64,000 bases of DNA from an uncultured Pelagimonas sp. (GTDB lineage: Bacteria; Pseudomonadota; Alphaproteobacteria; Rhodobacterales; Rhodobacteraceae), in NCBI GenBank assembly GCA_947497905.1, contig CANMIH010000001.1, forward strand, positions 1,116,001-1,180,000, given 5' to 3'. Every line of letters begins with the position of its first letter. Positions within the stretch are counted from its first letter, which is position 1. The position numbers were made by a program, and so were the translations under genes. Below, piece by piece: positions 11,601 to 18,064 of the stretch. The notes beneath the pieces were generated by a model. It saw nothing but the letters and a program-made list of their open reading frames with translations. It was not told the DNA's origin and searched no databases.

Positions 11601-12521
11601 TGAGGAGGAACCCGCAATCGTGTTTGTGCCTGGCTGAGAGGAAACCGTAAAGGCGCTAGAGCCGCTGACCGTTACCAGAGGAGCCCCAGTCAATGTTAAA
11701 TCCGTGCCACCAGTATTAGTAATTGTGAAGGTCTTGGTGACCGTCCCTCCGGCAACCTCTGCAGGTCCGAAAGCGGTGTTATCCAGTTCGCGAGGGGTCG
11801 TATCCCCCAAGACAATTTCCGTGCCATTTCCAGAGATTTGGATCTCCTGCGGCGACAGCGCTCCACCTATAGTAAAGCTACCCGGAGACGATGCGACAGG
11901 AATTGGATCATCACTTCCAGCCCAATTGGCCGGATTATGAATAGCAGCACGGAGCACGGACAAAGGCCCAGATGTGATGCCGTTGTAATATCCGTTATCG
12001 TATTCGTTGTTAGCGCCTGTGTTGATAAAATGTAAGGCATTTACACCCTCAGTCAGGCCTGTTGGCAGCTCAGAGTCCGATCCAGACTGGGCTGGCACAA
12101 AGCCGTTATCTCGGTAGATAAAGGCCGTAATTGCGGTTAGCGCACCGCCTGCGGTTCCTTGATACGCGATGATCGGATCACCAGAAGAACTCGGACTGAA
12201 ACTACCAGAAAAAAAACCGCCATCGGTTGTCGTTGCAACAGTCCCAATTGTAGCGGTGGGAAAAGCTGGATCCGAGGCATCCGAAGTACTTTCAATACGC
12301 ACAACGGTGCCCGCGGTCATATTGGAAGACGCCAGCCATTCCAAAGCACCTTCACCCTGGGTCAGGTTGTTCCCAGCCCATTCCGTATCAGTAAATTTGA
12401 TCGAGGTACCGGCATCGATGTCCCTAAACAGAACAAATGAGACTGACTCATGTAGACTGGAAGCTGCTGCTTCAGAGGTATAGCCAATGATGGCGATGTC
12501 GCCCGCTGTCAAAGTGGTCAT
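5655..12521 (-). CDS. Giant secreted repeat protein (LTD/choice-of-anchor D/cadherin-like/Ig-like/DUF4114)
   Basis: A 2288-residue, acidic, cysteine-poor protein. Three units of about 345 residues each start with a lamin-tail-like domain (residues ~1-215, 345-565, 690-905; motif AGDxAIxGY...FVLxxDIxAGTxIKFTD). The first two are followed by a choice-of-anchor D (ASH-like) domain with FTITNTGGTDLTL and FQVTFDPSxGG. Then come about five cadherin-like repeats with the hallmark TEDTxxNxDLSSxxIxDxDSxxITVT (~910-1440), three bacterial Ig-like domains (~1570-1880), another cadherin-like domain and a C-terminal DUF4114-type domain ending DQDYQDVIFQVETFTF. There is no classical signal peptide, so type I secretion is plausible; no transporter lies nearby. 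It has its own SD (GAGGAAG) and terminator. It sits between attL and the phage structural genes and is probably lysogenic cargo for adhesion or biofilm, which is inference. Confidence 0.85.
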   Translation of the reverse strand: MTTLTAGDIAIIGYTSEAAASSLHESVSFVLFRDIDAGTSIKFTDTEWAGNNLTQGEGALEWLASSNMTAGTVVRIESTSDASDPAFPTATIGTVATTTDGGFFSGSFSPSSSGDPIIAYQGTAGGALTAITAFIYRDNGFVPAQSGSDSELPTGLTEGVNALHFINTGANNEYDNGYYNGITSGPLSVLRAAIHNPANWAGSDDPIPVASSPGSFTIGGALSPQEIQISGNGTEIVLGDTTPRELDNTAFGPAEVAGGTVTKTFTITNTGGTDLTLTGAPLVTVSGSSAFTVSSQPGTNTIAGSSSTTFQVTFDPSQGGVNEAVISVSNDDSDEGTYTFNVTGSGALSVGGTSMAAGDAAIVGYDGSGDKFAFVLLKDVVAGTVLKFTDGGWQAAGGYRAEEGAVQWTAPQDMSAGAIVNYDSSLSNFARDFKQVTDGGYFTGASGFSPSSGGDQIYIYQGTASANPATYTPIGGVHYDGTTFDADSTSGSTSAVPTGLTNGVNVMAFGQDATTDFASGAWNVSTQPDIATLRSAIYNTSNWSGSDASPYQVMPTGTVTIGTPEPEIGLEGSGLSIISGDTTPAKQDDTDVGHQDVAGGASTTTFTIRNTGGADLTLGTITATGTNGADFGITQPSSATVAAGGSVTFQVNFDPSAGGARSATINIPSGDSDEAIFTFAVSGNGRAPSGGTSLSAGDVAVTGFNTSGTDSFTFVILEDIVAGTSIKFSDGGWDGTTFRTGEGALEWIAPSDMSAGTVTQIDFQNLDTSPHISVAPDAHFTSNFSMSSAGDQILIYQGTADASGTSITNLGAVQYDKNVFDTTFTENTGVSLLPTGLTLGTSAIALGTGASGTGTEADNAIYTGVTQGSKATLQAALNNPANWTISANEQTLSTTAFSFGNPPSATLPTSVTLQEDQLTALDLRGIVISDTDETGTMSITLTASEGTFSGGSDTGVTPSLSAGNTVLTLTGTLADLNAALAKATSTVSYQPVANDTGSPAATITVTLDDLDGSPVANAGTINVDITPVNDAPTGVGAPTSLVLTEDTQTNFDISSIGIADVDSASITVTITVNSGTFANPVDGAGVGGGVTATLDSSTVVRLVGAPNDVDSYLNTATNIKYTPPSNVNGVGVAQFSIVGNDNDGSGDVVFATSVPINVVAVNDVPTASGLSTNATVTEDTLSNLDLSSVSIADLDSAQITVTLTLSPASIFAAPADGAGLGGGVTAALQDPSTITLTGAPADISAYLDTASHLKITPPANVHGVNAASVQISANDGDGSGNVVLGSVGIDVTSVNDAPTGASVPSSISGTEDTEMNVDLSSLVLTDVDSSSVTLTVTVSSGVLSAPLDGTASGVVASLVDPVTVTLVGGAANISTYLDGVSNLRYTPAANVNGPNVAQISLSVNDGDGSGDVLLTNSLAISLTPANDVPVISGVDNTPSVRAGQTVQLDDNMTISDVDLDALNGGAGDYAGASLTVGRNIATNGDDLLSISTGGNIVVDTTANTVATTGGDVFASFVVTSGQIVVSFNSTDTPATQALVNEVLQSLTYGNAGSGSGTVDLSIAFDDGAGADTSQILTVSMDQQPPVAPSQPDLVSASDAGTFDTDNVTNDDTPTFSITAEDGSTVTLISDIAGIVGTGVATGGTAQITTSVLSAGVHTFTATATDAAGNVSPISAPISVTIETTAPSDPTPGTVSSDTGSSATDAITSDGTVLFGSSTEPFARVEVFLNTISIGTVDADAAGNWELDYSATTLADGNYQVTAQATDLAGNTSAIATVLNLVIDSAAPMLSAIDLVDGSDTGSSNSDNLTGDTTPTIAFEAEAGSSLFVDFDDGRGFQAQGVATGGIQMLTLDAAYTTEGAKTIQVRAQDTAGNQVVRSVSVTINFAPTDLTLSASDVVENSTSGTVIGTFATVDATVGDTHTLTLTDDAGGLFELQGGSLAVATGAEIDFETAQFHDVTLQTSDGIGNTFSKTFRIDVSNVQEGPTGSTEPGSAVETHEVTAEDTILFGAPEVLDGDTISGFGTGDRIQIDAEDLDSGQITFSGDDPVVVTIDPDGTGPQPSVASFTVQGDFSGGEFMAVEVDDQTYLTFETYLPTLGEGQGVETGVINGINNQDFLTGDGTISFRTTLDPANAGAGFDNSLGVYEIDSAGNIVDVRVLFGNVKGSVTSANITSVEDGHKLGFFLIQDGADWVDDLELSDTLSFVDRTDSSAGNISDGNALRLAVNGAEADVMVFHSYSSSLNVDGVQHALSGVNVGGQSITVGFEDLTGGGDQDYQDVIFQVETFTF

Positions 12522-13082
12522 CGTTTTCTTCCTCGAAATGGCTTTGATAATCGCCTGTGCAAAATCGTTAATTGTTAACGAAACATACTTTTTGGAAAAA
12601 AGGGAGCGAAAATGTTAACGTTCCGTAAACCGCATATGAAAGCTGCCTCTCTTCGCATCAAAAGGTCCGCGTCACTCGTTGTTTTTAAGTGAGGACATCA
12701 CGCTACCTTGCCTCACTGATCTTCTAGTCAGATGGCTTCTTCGCGGTGGCATACATGGAAGGTCTCCTGTGTTATTCGCCACATGAAAGCGACGTCAGAG
12801 CATTTGAGAACGATGCCCCGCACCTCCACCAAAATTACATCAAATTTATATGTATAACTTTACCGAAACTTAACCAAAATGACGCCAGATAGTGTCAGTC
12901 GACTTATGTAACGAGTGAAGCAGTAACGAGTACAGACGCTACCTTACTTTCCTCTCTCTGGTGGTGAACTGCGTCTTCAACATAGCTTTGGAAATTTTCG
13001 AAGTGATTAGCACACGCGTGGTGAAGCCAGCTCTTAGGCGTTCGAGCAGCTACATCCCGCGTGTGTCCTTTTCTCATCCCAG
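12522..13082. other. AT-richer intergenic region upstream of the giant gene
   Basis: This 561-bp stretch holds the promoter region of the giant gene (minus strand). A 10-codon minus-strand ORF at 12724-12756 (MYATAKKPSD) has a good GGAG site but no visible continuation, so it may be a gene remnant or a leader peptide. I see no RNA gene or mobile element. Confidence 0.4.
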
Positions 13083-13421
13083 CTATCCTGACTGTTCTTC
13101 AATCCACATCTCCAGACCGTGATCCGTCATCAATGTCTTTGCCTGTGTCATCGCATCTGTGCCGTGCGCAGGCCCATAGCTCATAATCAGAGAACTGATC
13201 ACTTCTGACACCCACGGCAGTTCAGGCGGGCTTGCAAGCATGTCGACAAAGGACTGTGACAGGACGGTGGAGAGGCCTTTGTGGGTAACCTGGCCCGAAA
13301 CATCTGTGATGGGGATTGAGTAGACATCCCCCTGCCCCCAGCCCATTTGCGATGCGATCTCGTTGCCCGCTGGAACCAAGGCCAGCGGCAGGATCAGAAA
13401 AGCGCGATATTCATTACTCAT
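13083..13421 (-). CDS. Hypothetical phage protein, end of the tail-fibre operon
   Basis: A 112-residue soluble protein with no motif I recognise. Its ATG overlaps the stop of the upstream gene (ATGA), so it belongs to the structural operon. The position, after the fibre and lysis genes, suggests a minor virion or fibre-assembly protein, but nothing in the sequence shows this. Confidence 0.6.
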   Translation of the reverse strand: MSNEYRAFLILPLALVPAGNEIASQMGWGQGDVYSIPITDVSGQVTHKGLSTVLSQSFVDMLASPPELPWVSEVISSLIMSYGPAHGTDAMTQAKTLMTDHGLEMWIEEQSG

Positions 13422-14503
13422 GACAGACCCTCCATGACCCAGCGTTCAATCAAGGCGCGGTTGTAGTCGGTGAGCGCGCCATTGGCGTTGTCGTGGATGT
13501 AGATGCGTGGGCCGAACTGGCCGCGAAACCGGTTCGAATGGCCCGAGATAGCCAAAACCTCAGCCTGCACCGAGGCGAAGTTGACACCCCTGTACCCGAT
13601 CAATTTCCACTCGCCAGTTGATGCGAGTTGTCGGAACAGATTGGCCTGATCCGGCGCAGGAGCCCCATCGACGTAATGGGTGACAGCCCCCATGCCGGCC
13701 GAAACCGCCTGTGTGTTGGTGTCTTTGAACACCCCCAAGTGTGATCCGGCCTGATCCTGACGGGTGTCGATCAAAACCGCCTCCAGATCGGTGGAGCTCA
13801 GGGCAACAAATAGTTCTCCGCTCGCGGGGCGACTGGCAGGCAGCGACATCACGATCTGATCATCTAACCCGTCGAAGTCCAGCACACCAGCGGCGTGCCA
13901 GGTCGGGCTTTGCGGGATGTTGTCTGAGGCAAAGTGATTGCCTGGGATCTCGCGGACAGAAATGCCTGACACAATGATGTCGGTCACCCCGACGCGCTTG
14001 AGAATAGCGGCCTTTGAGTTGCTGGTGATGATCTCTCGCACAGTTCCAGGGCTGTTCCATGTCGCTCCCGAATTGCCAGCCCTAACCTGGCCGGCGGTCA
14101 CGTTTTCAACGTCGAAGGTCACAAGGTAATTTGTGGTTTCAGTGTCATCCAGAACATTGCTGACGCGGATCGCGCTATAGGCACCGGCCTCGGAAACTAT
14201 GCGATATCGACCACCACCGAGATCCTGACTGCCTCCCTCAACCAGGACAGCTGCGTCGTTCCATAGCTCAGGCCCTAACCCAAATATCTGATCACCTGAT
14301 AGGCGCACGCCCTTGGCCATGTCCAACCCAAAGCCAACCGGTGCCCCGGCGGCGATTGGCTGCATTGTCCGAGACTGGAATCCCGCCGCGCCAAAGTCCC
14401 ACATCCCGAAGGGCTCGAGATCCATGACCCGATCAAAGAGGGATTTGCGCCGCACCCCAAAGGGCGACTGCATGCCGTCCAGCGGCGAATAAAGCCCCAT
14501 CAT
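13418..14503 (-). CDS. Phage virion protein with LamG-like C-terminal domain
   Basis: A 361-residue protein. An N-terminal segment begins MMGLYSPLDGMQSPFGVRRKS. A middle beta-sandwich has carbohydrate-binding style (YLVTFDVENVTAGQVRAG). The C-terminal half (from about residue 205, GVLDFDGLDDQIVM) reads like a concanavalin/LamG fold ending with an ALIERWVMEGLS helix. Such proteins are usually tail-fibre or appendage parts that touch host glycans. It is joined to its neighbours by ATGA overlaps on both sides. Confidence 0.65.
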   Translation of the reverse strand: MMGLYSPLDGMQSPFGVRRKSLFDRVMDLEPFGMWDFGAAGFQSRTMQPIAAGAPVGFGLDMAKGVRLSGDQIFGLGPELWNDAAVLVEGGSQDLGGGRYRIVSEAGAYSAIRVSNVLDDTETTNYLVTFDVENVTAGQVRAGNSGATWNSPGTVREIITSNSKAAILKRVGVTDIIVSGISVREIPGNHFASDNIPQSPTWHAAGVLDFDGLDDQIVMSLPASRPASGELFVALSSTDLEAVLIDTRQDQAGSHLGVFKDTNTQAVSAGMGAVTHYVDGAPAPDQANLFRQLASTGEWKLIGYRGVNFASVQAEVLAISGHSNRFRGQFGPRIYIHDNANGALTDYNRALIERWVMEGLS

Positions 14504-14790
14504 GGACCCACCTCATGCGAGACCGACAGCTGCCCGGGCCCAAAGGCAAAGAGATGATCGGCGCCGGGCGTGTCATCGAACATCTCGGCCATGGTTCCTT
14601 TGATGCCAATGTAGGGCGCCAGCAGCACGCCACCTGCGGCGGAAGCGGGCGGGTTGTTCCCGACGGTGGGTACGACGAAGATCGCGAATTGCCCAATGTT
14701 CTGAACGCGGGCAACACCTGTGATGGCGCCGCTTGAGATCAACTGCGCTTCCCCATCGGCGAGCATCGGATTGTTACGATAAGTGGGCAT
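14500..14790 (-). CDS. Small hypothetical phage protein
   Basis: 96 residues, beta-rich and glycine/alanine-rich (GVARVQNIGQFAIFVVPTVG). It overlaps the LamG-like protein gene by 4 nt. It could be a small decoration or fibre-associated protein; no family is recognised. Confidence 0.6.
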   Translation of the reverse strand: MPTYRNNPMLADGEAQLISSGAITGVARVQNIGQFAIFVVPTVGNNPPASAAGGVLLAPYIGIKGTMAEMFDDTPGADHLFAFGPGQLSVSHEVGP

Positions 14791-14799
14791 CTCAGCCTC

Positions 14800-15030
14800 C
14801 TATTTGTTCTCGGGATTGCTGCAATCGTCCCACCAGCAGGACAGAACGGTGAGCAGGATCAGGCCGCTTTCGCGCGCCTCATCTGGCGTGCCATCGGCCA
14901 GTTTGCGGGCGTGGTCTTTGGCCAGGGGCTTCGCCCTATCCAATATGGCCGCCGCGCGGGCCTCACTGGGCGAGGTCGCGCAGCCGGTTGCGAATTGCGT
15001 CAGGATCAGCAGGCAGATCAGAAAGCGCAT
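14800..15030 (-). CDS. Outer-membrane spanin (Rz1-like lipoprotein)
   Basis: The ATG at 15030 gives a 76-residue protein with a lipoprotein signal (MRFLICLLILTQFATGC, lipid-modified Cys17), followed by a short helical mature part. The gene starts inside the preceding spanin gene in a different frame, the classic Rz/Rz1 arrangement. Outer spanins pair with the inner spanin to fuse inner and outer membranes in the last step of lysis. A longer ORF to 15138 lacks a signal at its start and is less likely. Confidence 0.72.
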   Translation of the reverse strand: MRFLICLLILTQFATGCATSPSEARAAAILDRAKPLAKDHARKLADGTPDEARESGLILLTVLSCWWDDCSNPENK

Positions 15031-15178
15031 CGGTGATGTCCTCATGGGCTTGGGAATGGTCGCGGGCGTCGCGCAGCTCATTGTCTCGATTGACATCGGA
15101 TGTGGCATCGATACGCGCCCAAATGATCGCCACGACAACGATCGCGGCGATTGAGAGTTCCGGCAGGCGGCGCAGCAT
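14963..15178 (-). CDS. Inner-membrane spanin (Rz-like)
   Basis: A 71-residue protein with one N-terminal transmembrane helix (SIAAIVVVAIIWARI) and a charged, probably coiled-coil periplasmic tail. Its 3' third overlaps the start of the lipoprotein spanin gene in another frame. Its ATG (15178) overlaps by one base the TGA that would end the full-length endolysin reading frame, tying the three lysis genes together. Confidence 0.7.
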   Translation of the reverse strand: MLRRLPELSIAAIVVVAIIWARIDATSDVNRDNELRDARDHSQAHEDITDALSDLPADPDAIRNRLRDLAQ

Positions 15179-15264
15179 CAGCCCACTCCATCCATGCAGA
15201 GTGCGTATTCCTCAGCACGGCGGTTCACGAGGCCACGCACCACGCGGCCCCCGGCCTTGTTCCA

Positions 15265-15993
15265 CTAGGTGATTGCCTCGCAGCCGCCAGCAATATCCCC
15301 GGCGTTCAACCGGCGGACAGCGGTGCTTTTGCCTGCCCCTGCGATCCCGACATTGAAGGCCAGCGATCCATAGGCCGCGTCACGCTTAGGCGGCAGGCGA
15401 TTCCAACGGGTGTCGTGGGTGAAATAGCGATGCAGCCCTGTACGATATTCCAGAAGCTCGCCGCGCAGCATCGCGGCGCATTGCTCTTTGGTGTAGCGGT
15501 CAGAAAGTTTGACGCCGCGAGTGTGGCCAAAGCAGACGGTAGGCACGCCAACCATGTCGAGATAGGCCTCTGTCCGCATGCCTTCCCATTTGGCCACCAG
15601 CGGGAAGGCCTCATCAAGGAAGGCCTTAGCGCTAAGAACGGAGGCAGGCGCAGGATGCGCAGGCGTGTCGGTTGCAGCCACCGCCACCGGCTCAGAGACC
15701 GGCGCGGCGGGCTGATCCGCTATAACAAGCCCCAGCGCCAGCACCACGGCAAGCACGGCCACAATCCACGGGCTGCGTGTGGTGTTGCGATCGATCCCCT
15801 GATCAAGAAGGCGCCCGAGGATCCCCCAGACGATGGCCCCGGTGCCAAACAGGGTCCAGAGGCGCGGATCGGTATCGATTCCGATACTTTTGTAGATCAG
15901 ATCCGGCAGGTGCCAGAGCAAGAGGCCGAGATAAAATGCCCACATCGAATGGGCGCGCGCGGCGATGTCTTTCCAGTTGCTTACGAGTTTCAT
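15265..15993 (-). CDS. Endolysin, GH24 lysozyme with N-terminal membrane segments; in-frame TAG near the end
   Basis: A 242-residue protein as read. The N-terminal ~100 residues hold hydrophobic helices (WAFYLGLLLWHLPDLIY; WIVAVLAVVLALGLVIA). The catalytic domain starts near residue 125 with KWEGMRTEAYLDMVGVPTVCFGHT, the Glu/Asp/Thr triad layout of T4-type lysozymes that cleave peptidoglycan. ATG 15993 has GGAG upstream. The frame stops at TAG (15267-15265) where relatives have Trp. Beyond it the same frame continues WNKAGGRVVRGLVNRRAEE, a normal GH24 end, to TGA at 15178-15180. The lost ~28 residues include the last conserved helix, so activity is doubtful unless the TAG is suppressed. Confidence 0.82.
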   Translation of the reverse strand: MKLVSNWKDIAARAHSMWAFYLGLLLWHLPDLIYKSIGIDTDPRLWTLFGTGAIVWGILGRLLDQGIDRNTTRSPWIVAVLAVVLALGLVIADQPAAPVSEPVAVAATDTPAHPAPASVLSAKAFLDEAFPLVAKWEGMRTEAYLDMVGVPTVCFGHTRGVKLSDRYTKEQCAAMLRGELLEYRTGLHRYFTHDTRWNRLPPKRDAAYGSLAFNVGIAGAGKSTAVRRLNAGDIAGGCEAIT

Positions 15994-16058
15994 GGGCAAT
16001 CTCCATGCCAAAAGGCCCGCGGACTGGCGGGCGGTTGAGTGTCAGATTGTGGATTGGG

Positions 16059-16274
16059 TCAGTGGGCGATCTGCTGTTCCTGCAGACGCAATTCGCGTTT
16101 GCGCAGCCGCACCATCTGGATCTTGTGCCAGAGGTTCACCGCAAACCCGGCCAGCGCCAGAAGAAAGCCCCCGATGGCCAGCCATTGCGCGAGGCTCAGC
16201 GCCCCGGCGCCTGCCATCACGGCTCCGCTCAGCGTGGACCAGTTCAAGATGTTCGACAGCCGCTCATCTGCCAT
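16059..16274 (-). CDS. Holin-like small membrane protein
   Basis: 71 residues from ATG 16274 (GAGGGG site upstream). It has two hydrophobic stretches (SGAVMAGAGALSLAQWLAIGG, FLLALAGFAVNLWH) and a basic, charged C-terminal tail, which is holin style. It lies directly upstream of the endolysin in the same operon. Holins form the timed membrane lesions that release endolysin or trigger it. It has no diagnostic motif; the call rests on size, topology and position. Confidence 0.65.
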   Translation of the reverse strand: MADERLSNILNWSTLSGAVMAGAGALSLAQWLAIGGFLLALAGFAVNLWHKIQMVRLRKRELRLQEQQIAH

Positions 16275-16291
16275 TGTGATACCCCTCAACG

Positions 16292-18064
16292 TCACGGCTC
16301 AAACCGCTCATCTACAAAGTTAAAAAACGCCCATTCATGATTGCGGCCAGCCTTGAACTGCGGCTCATCATGTCGGGTCTCGTGGTTGCGGATCGTGGCA
16401 AAGTGCCGGGCCTCGCCACCAAACTCGGGCCAGCGATCGATGCCGTCGAACTGATGCGCATCAAACAGGTCGAGATCATCCACGCCGTCGAATTCATCCG
16501 CAGGATCGCCATGGGCGCAGAAGTTCACATAGGCCCGCCTGCAGGCCCAGGCGCAGCGCCAATCCGCCTCGTAAAGCAGAAGCGTTTCCGCGCTGGTGCC
16601 CTGCGCTGACTGCCACCATGGTTTGCCCAGGAAATAGGCCTGTTGGTTCACGTGGCTGGGCGCATCACGTCCGTTGCCGGGCGTGTCATAGCTGAAGAGC
16701 CCCAGATAGGCCCTGCCGCCACGCAAGCTGTGTTCGCGACACAGGCGCTCTGCCCCATAGCCATAGAGCAAGCCATAAAGACGCCGCTGCCAGCGGTCGC
16801 CCTCGCGCTCGATCAGTTGTGTGCCTGTCACCTGATCCGCCAGGGTCTCGATACCCAGAACCCGCCACCAGTCCACCGGGTTCACCACCTCACGGGCGTT
16901 GCCGATCAACCCCGCTTCATTGCTGGCATAGGTCGCCATATAGGGCACATCTGTGGGCCATGTATCATCCAGCACCTGACCTATTGCCGTGTTATGCCGG
17001 ATGATCTCTCCATCCAGCGCAGGCCAAATGTTCACGTCGCCAGCAACGCTTGTGGAATAGCTACCATCCTCAGCCCAGTCATAGACCCGGCGACGGTTAC
17101 CAAAGGCCAGAATATCACTCGGGCTTGGTCCAAGGCGCAGAGCTGTGGCAATGCCGTCCTGTTCTGCAATCTCGGCAATGGTGCGGCTTTGATCATAATA
17201 GGCCGGGCCGCTCTTGATCAGGTTGCGCCAGAACTGCGCCCCCCGAGACGCGGCCCTCCAACGCGGAGCACGTTTGCCCGCCCCTCCACCGGAATGGCTC
17301 ATACAGCGATGGAACAGCCCACCCGCATGGGGCATCAGCAAGGACGCCGCCTGTCCACCGGCCGAAGCGCCCTCAAGGGTGACCACATCGGGATCACCGC
17401 CAAACTCACGGATGTGCAACTGCACCCATTCCAGCGCTTTAAGGAACACCAGATAGGCGGTGTTGACCTGATGATCCGGGCCAAAACTGGGATGGGTGAA
17501 GAAGCCAAAGGTGGAAAGCGGATATTCCACAAGCACCGAGACCATGGGCAACATCTCTCCACCATAGCGCGGCAGATGGCGCGGGTTTTGGGTGTTGCCC
17601 CCGCCGTGGATATTGACTCGCACCGGCAAACGCGCGCCAGTATCCATGCGCGGCGTCTGGATAGTCAGGCGACAACAATCCTCATGTTCCCGTGCCCCGT
17701 GATCGATCCAATCAAAGGGCTGCATGCCTTCCCCATCGGGTTCGCGCCAGCTCCCACCGCCATAATCCACCGGCCCCGAGGTCTGATGCGCGATATGACC
17801 CACGCGCCGCCCGTCATAGCCATCGGGCAGATCGCCAAGATTTTGCAGGGTTGGATCTGTCCAACGTCCCGCCCCCTCCAGGGATGTGGCAAAAGGCAGG
17901 TTCACCTCATAGACGGTGACGGTCTTGCCCTTGTTGCGAGCCCGGAACTGATCGGCAGCGGCTGAGGTGTCGCGCGGTGCTGGCATGGGCAGAGGAATGG
18001 TCTTTTCCACGCCCTGCAGGCGCTGGCCGGTGCTCAGCTCAAACATCACGTCCCGGCGGTTCAT
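16292..18064 (-). CDS. Carboxylesterase type B-like protein in the tail-fibre module
   Basis: A 590-residue alpha/beta hydrolase of the carboxylesterase B family. NIHGGG (about residue 150) forms the oxyanion hole, EGASAGGQAASLLM (about 235) is the nucleophile elbow with Ser, and the C-terminal part has a family-like layout (AYVNFCAHGDPADEF, typical of the segment W..FA..G.P). It overlaps the fibre gene upstream by ATGA and is followed by the holin gene, so it is an integral phage operon gene. Phage-encoded esterases usually deacetylate surface polysaccharide as tailspikes or fibre-bound enzymes. That role here is inference. No secretion signal is seen, as expected for a virion protein. Confidence 0.8.
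   Translation of the reverse strand: MNRRDVMFELSTGQRLQGVEKTIPLPMPAPRDTSAAADQFRARNKGKTVTVYEVNLPFATSLEGAGRWTDPTLQNLGDLPDGYDGRRVGHIAHQTSGPVDYGGGSWREPDGEGMQPFDWIDHGAREHEDCCRLTIQTPRMDTGARLPVRVNIHGGGNTQNPRHLPRYGGEMLPMVSVLVEYPLSTFGFFTHPSFGPDHQVNTAYLVFLKALEWVQLHIREFGGDPDVVTLEGASAGGQAASLLMPHAGGLFHRCMSHSGGGAGKRAPRWRAASRGAQFWRNLIKSGPAYYDQSRTIAEIAEQDGIATALRLGPSPSDILAFGNRRRVYDWAEDGSYSTSVAGDVNIWPALDGEIIRHNTAIGQVLDDTWPTDVPYMATYASNEAGLIGNAREVVNPVDWWRVLGIETLADQVTGTQLIEREGDRWQRRLYGLLYGYGAERLCREHSLRGGRAYLGLFSYDTPGNGRDAPSHVNQQAYFLGKPWWQSAQGTSAETLLLYEADWRCAWACRRAYVNFCAHGDPADEFDGVDDLDLFDAHQFDGIDRWPEFGGEARHFATIRNHETRHDEPQFKAGRNHEWAFFNFVDERFEP

Noticed and set aside
16643-17965. A 440-codon plus-strand open frame opposite the carboxylesterase gene
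   Set aside because: It is an antisense shadow caused by high GC codon use; it has no SD and no protein-like motif, while the minus-strand frame has clear hydrolase motifs.
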